Source: an uncultured Collinsella sp.
GTDB lineage: Bacteria > Actinomycetota > Coriobacteriia > Coriobacteriales > Coriobacteriaceae
DNA length: 5,217 bases
Direction of reading: 5' to 3'
Assembly: GCA_900548075.1 (NCBI GenBank)
Contig: URJD01000135.1
Location: 1 to 5,217, forward strand
Of the stretch, positions 5,029 through 5,217 are shown in pieces. Under the pieces are notes generated by a model. The model had not been told where the DNA came from, did no database searches, and saw only the letters and a program-made list of their open reading frames with translations. The position numbers and the translations under genes are program-made. The first letter of the stretch is position 1. Every line of letters starts with the position of its first letter.

Positions 5029-5217
5029 GATAGCTTTCGACTAAGAGCGAAAGCGAAAGAAAGCCTTTAGCTCCAGCAATGGAAACGCCGCGCTATCGTC
5101 ACCAACAGCGAAAACGTCCCTAAGCGAGCAAGGTGACGTGAAAGAGGAGGGAAGCGTACTTTGGTACGCGACCGACGATTGAACGTCAGATTGCCGCTTA
5201 GGGGCGTTTGCAGCGTC
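5029..5217. other. Region without a convincing gene, with dense inverted repeats (possible structured RNA)
   Basis: No gene with start and ribosome binding site is seen here. The stretch holds several inverted repeats: GCTTTCG/CGAAAGC (5033-5039 with 5048-5054), GATAGC/GCTATC (5029-5034 with 5092-5097), a long stem AAACGTCCCTAAGCG with CGCTTAGGGGCGTTT (5112-5126 with 5195-5209), an inner helix (5128-5139 with 5183-5194, two mismatches) and an apical hairpin GCGTAC-TTTG-GTACGC (5154-5169). One pair in the long stem is T-G as plus-strand RNA but A-C in minus-strand RNA, which slightly favours plus-strand RNA. The adjacent terminator instead points to a minus-strand transcript. A purine-rich stretch with AGGAGGG (5146-5152 region) lies inside the long stem's loop. 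I recognise no known RNA family. On the minus strand a frame is open from the edge to a TAG at 5043-5041, but its third-position GC (about 55%) looks like background. Confidence 0.45.

Noticed and set aside
5079..5123. 14-codon plus-strand frame METPRYRHQQRKRP as a possible leader peptide
   Set aside because: No ribosome binding site precedes the ATG, and the frame lies in a region of strong inverted repeats whose coding direction is unknown. Its four arginines are suggestive but not enough.
5140..5170. Resemblance of GGTACGCG and AGGAGGG to T-box or cobalamin riboswitch signatures
   Set aside because: The T-box consensus UGGNACCGCG is not met, and no Stem I features or B12-box are visible; the likeness is limited to a few bases.

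Overview
The window reads as ordinary chromosomal backbone of a moderately high-GC bacterium (high 50s percent by eye). All recognisable genes lie on the minus strand. The gene families and codon use suggest a Coriobacteriia-type actinobacterium such as Collinsella. This is an inference from gene content and style, not a proven assignment.

In the direction of transcription (right to left): positions 5029-5217 hold no convincing gene but are rich in inverted repeats, including two mutually exclusive folds. A strong intrinsic terminator follows at 4998-5028 and ends whatever transcript enters from the right. A short promoter-sized gap carrying a 15-bp palindrome precedes lspA (signal peptidase II, probable TTG start). 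The lspA stop overlaps the start of an RluA/RluD-family pseudouridine synthase gene (TAATG), so the two form a translationally coupled pair. An 82-bp gap with an 11-bp-spaced direct repeat then precedes a membrane-anchored family 2 glycosyltransferase with the complete D, DxD, TED, QxxRW set. An 81-bp gap almost filled by a compact REP-like, terminator-like hairpin separates it from a small type IV prepilin peptidase (A24). Only 31 bp later begins a dGTPase-like HD-domain phosphohydrolase. After its stop lies an interrupted inverted repeat and a TATACT box, and the window ends in the first 14 codons of what looks like rarA, a replication-associated AAA+ ATPase.

Functionally the genes are a mix: lipoprotein maturation (LspA), 23S rRNA modification (RluD-like), envelope glycan synthesis (GT2), pilin-type signal peptide processing (A24), and nucleotide-pool and replication-fork maintenance (HD phosphohydrolase, RarA). 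No defence system, transposase, CRISPR array, tRNA or rRNA was found. The most interesting unexplained sequence is the right-hand structured region (5029-5217), followed by the REP-like hairpin at 1840-1888 and the candidate operators upstream of the glycosyltransferase and lspA. I found no convincing evidence of a previously undescribed multi-gene system.
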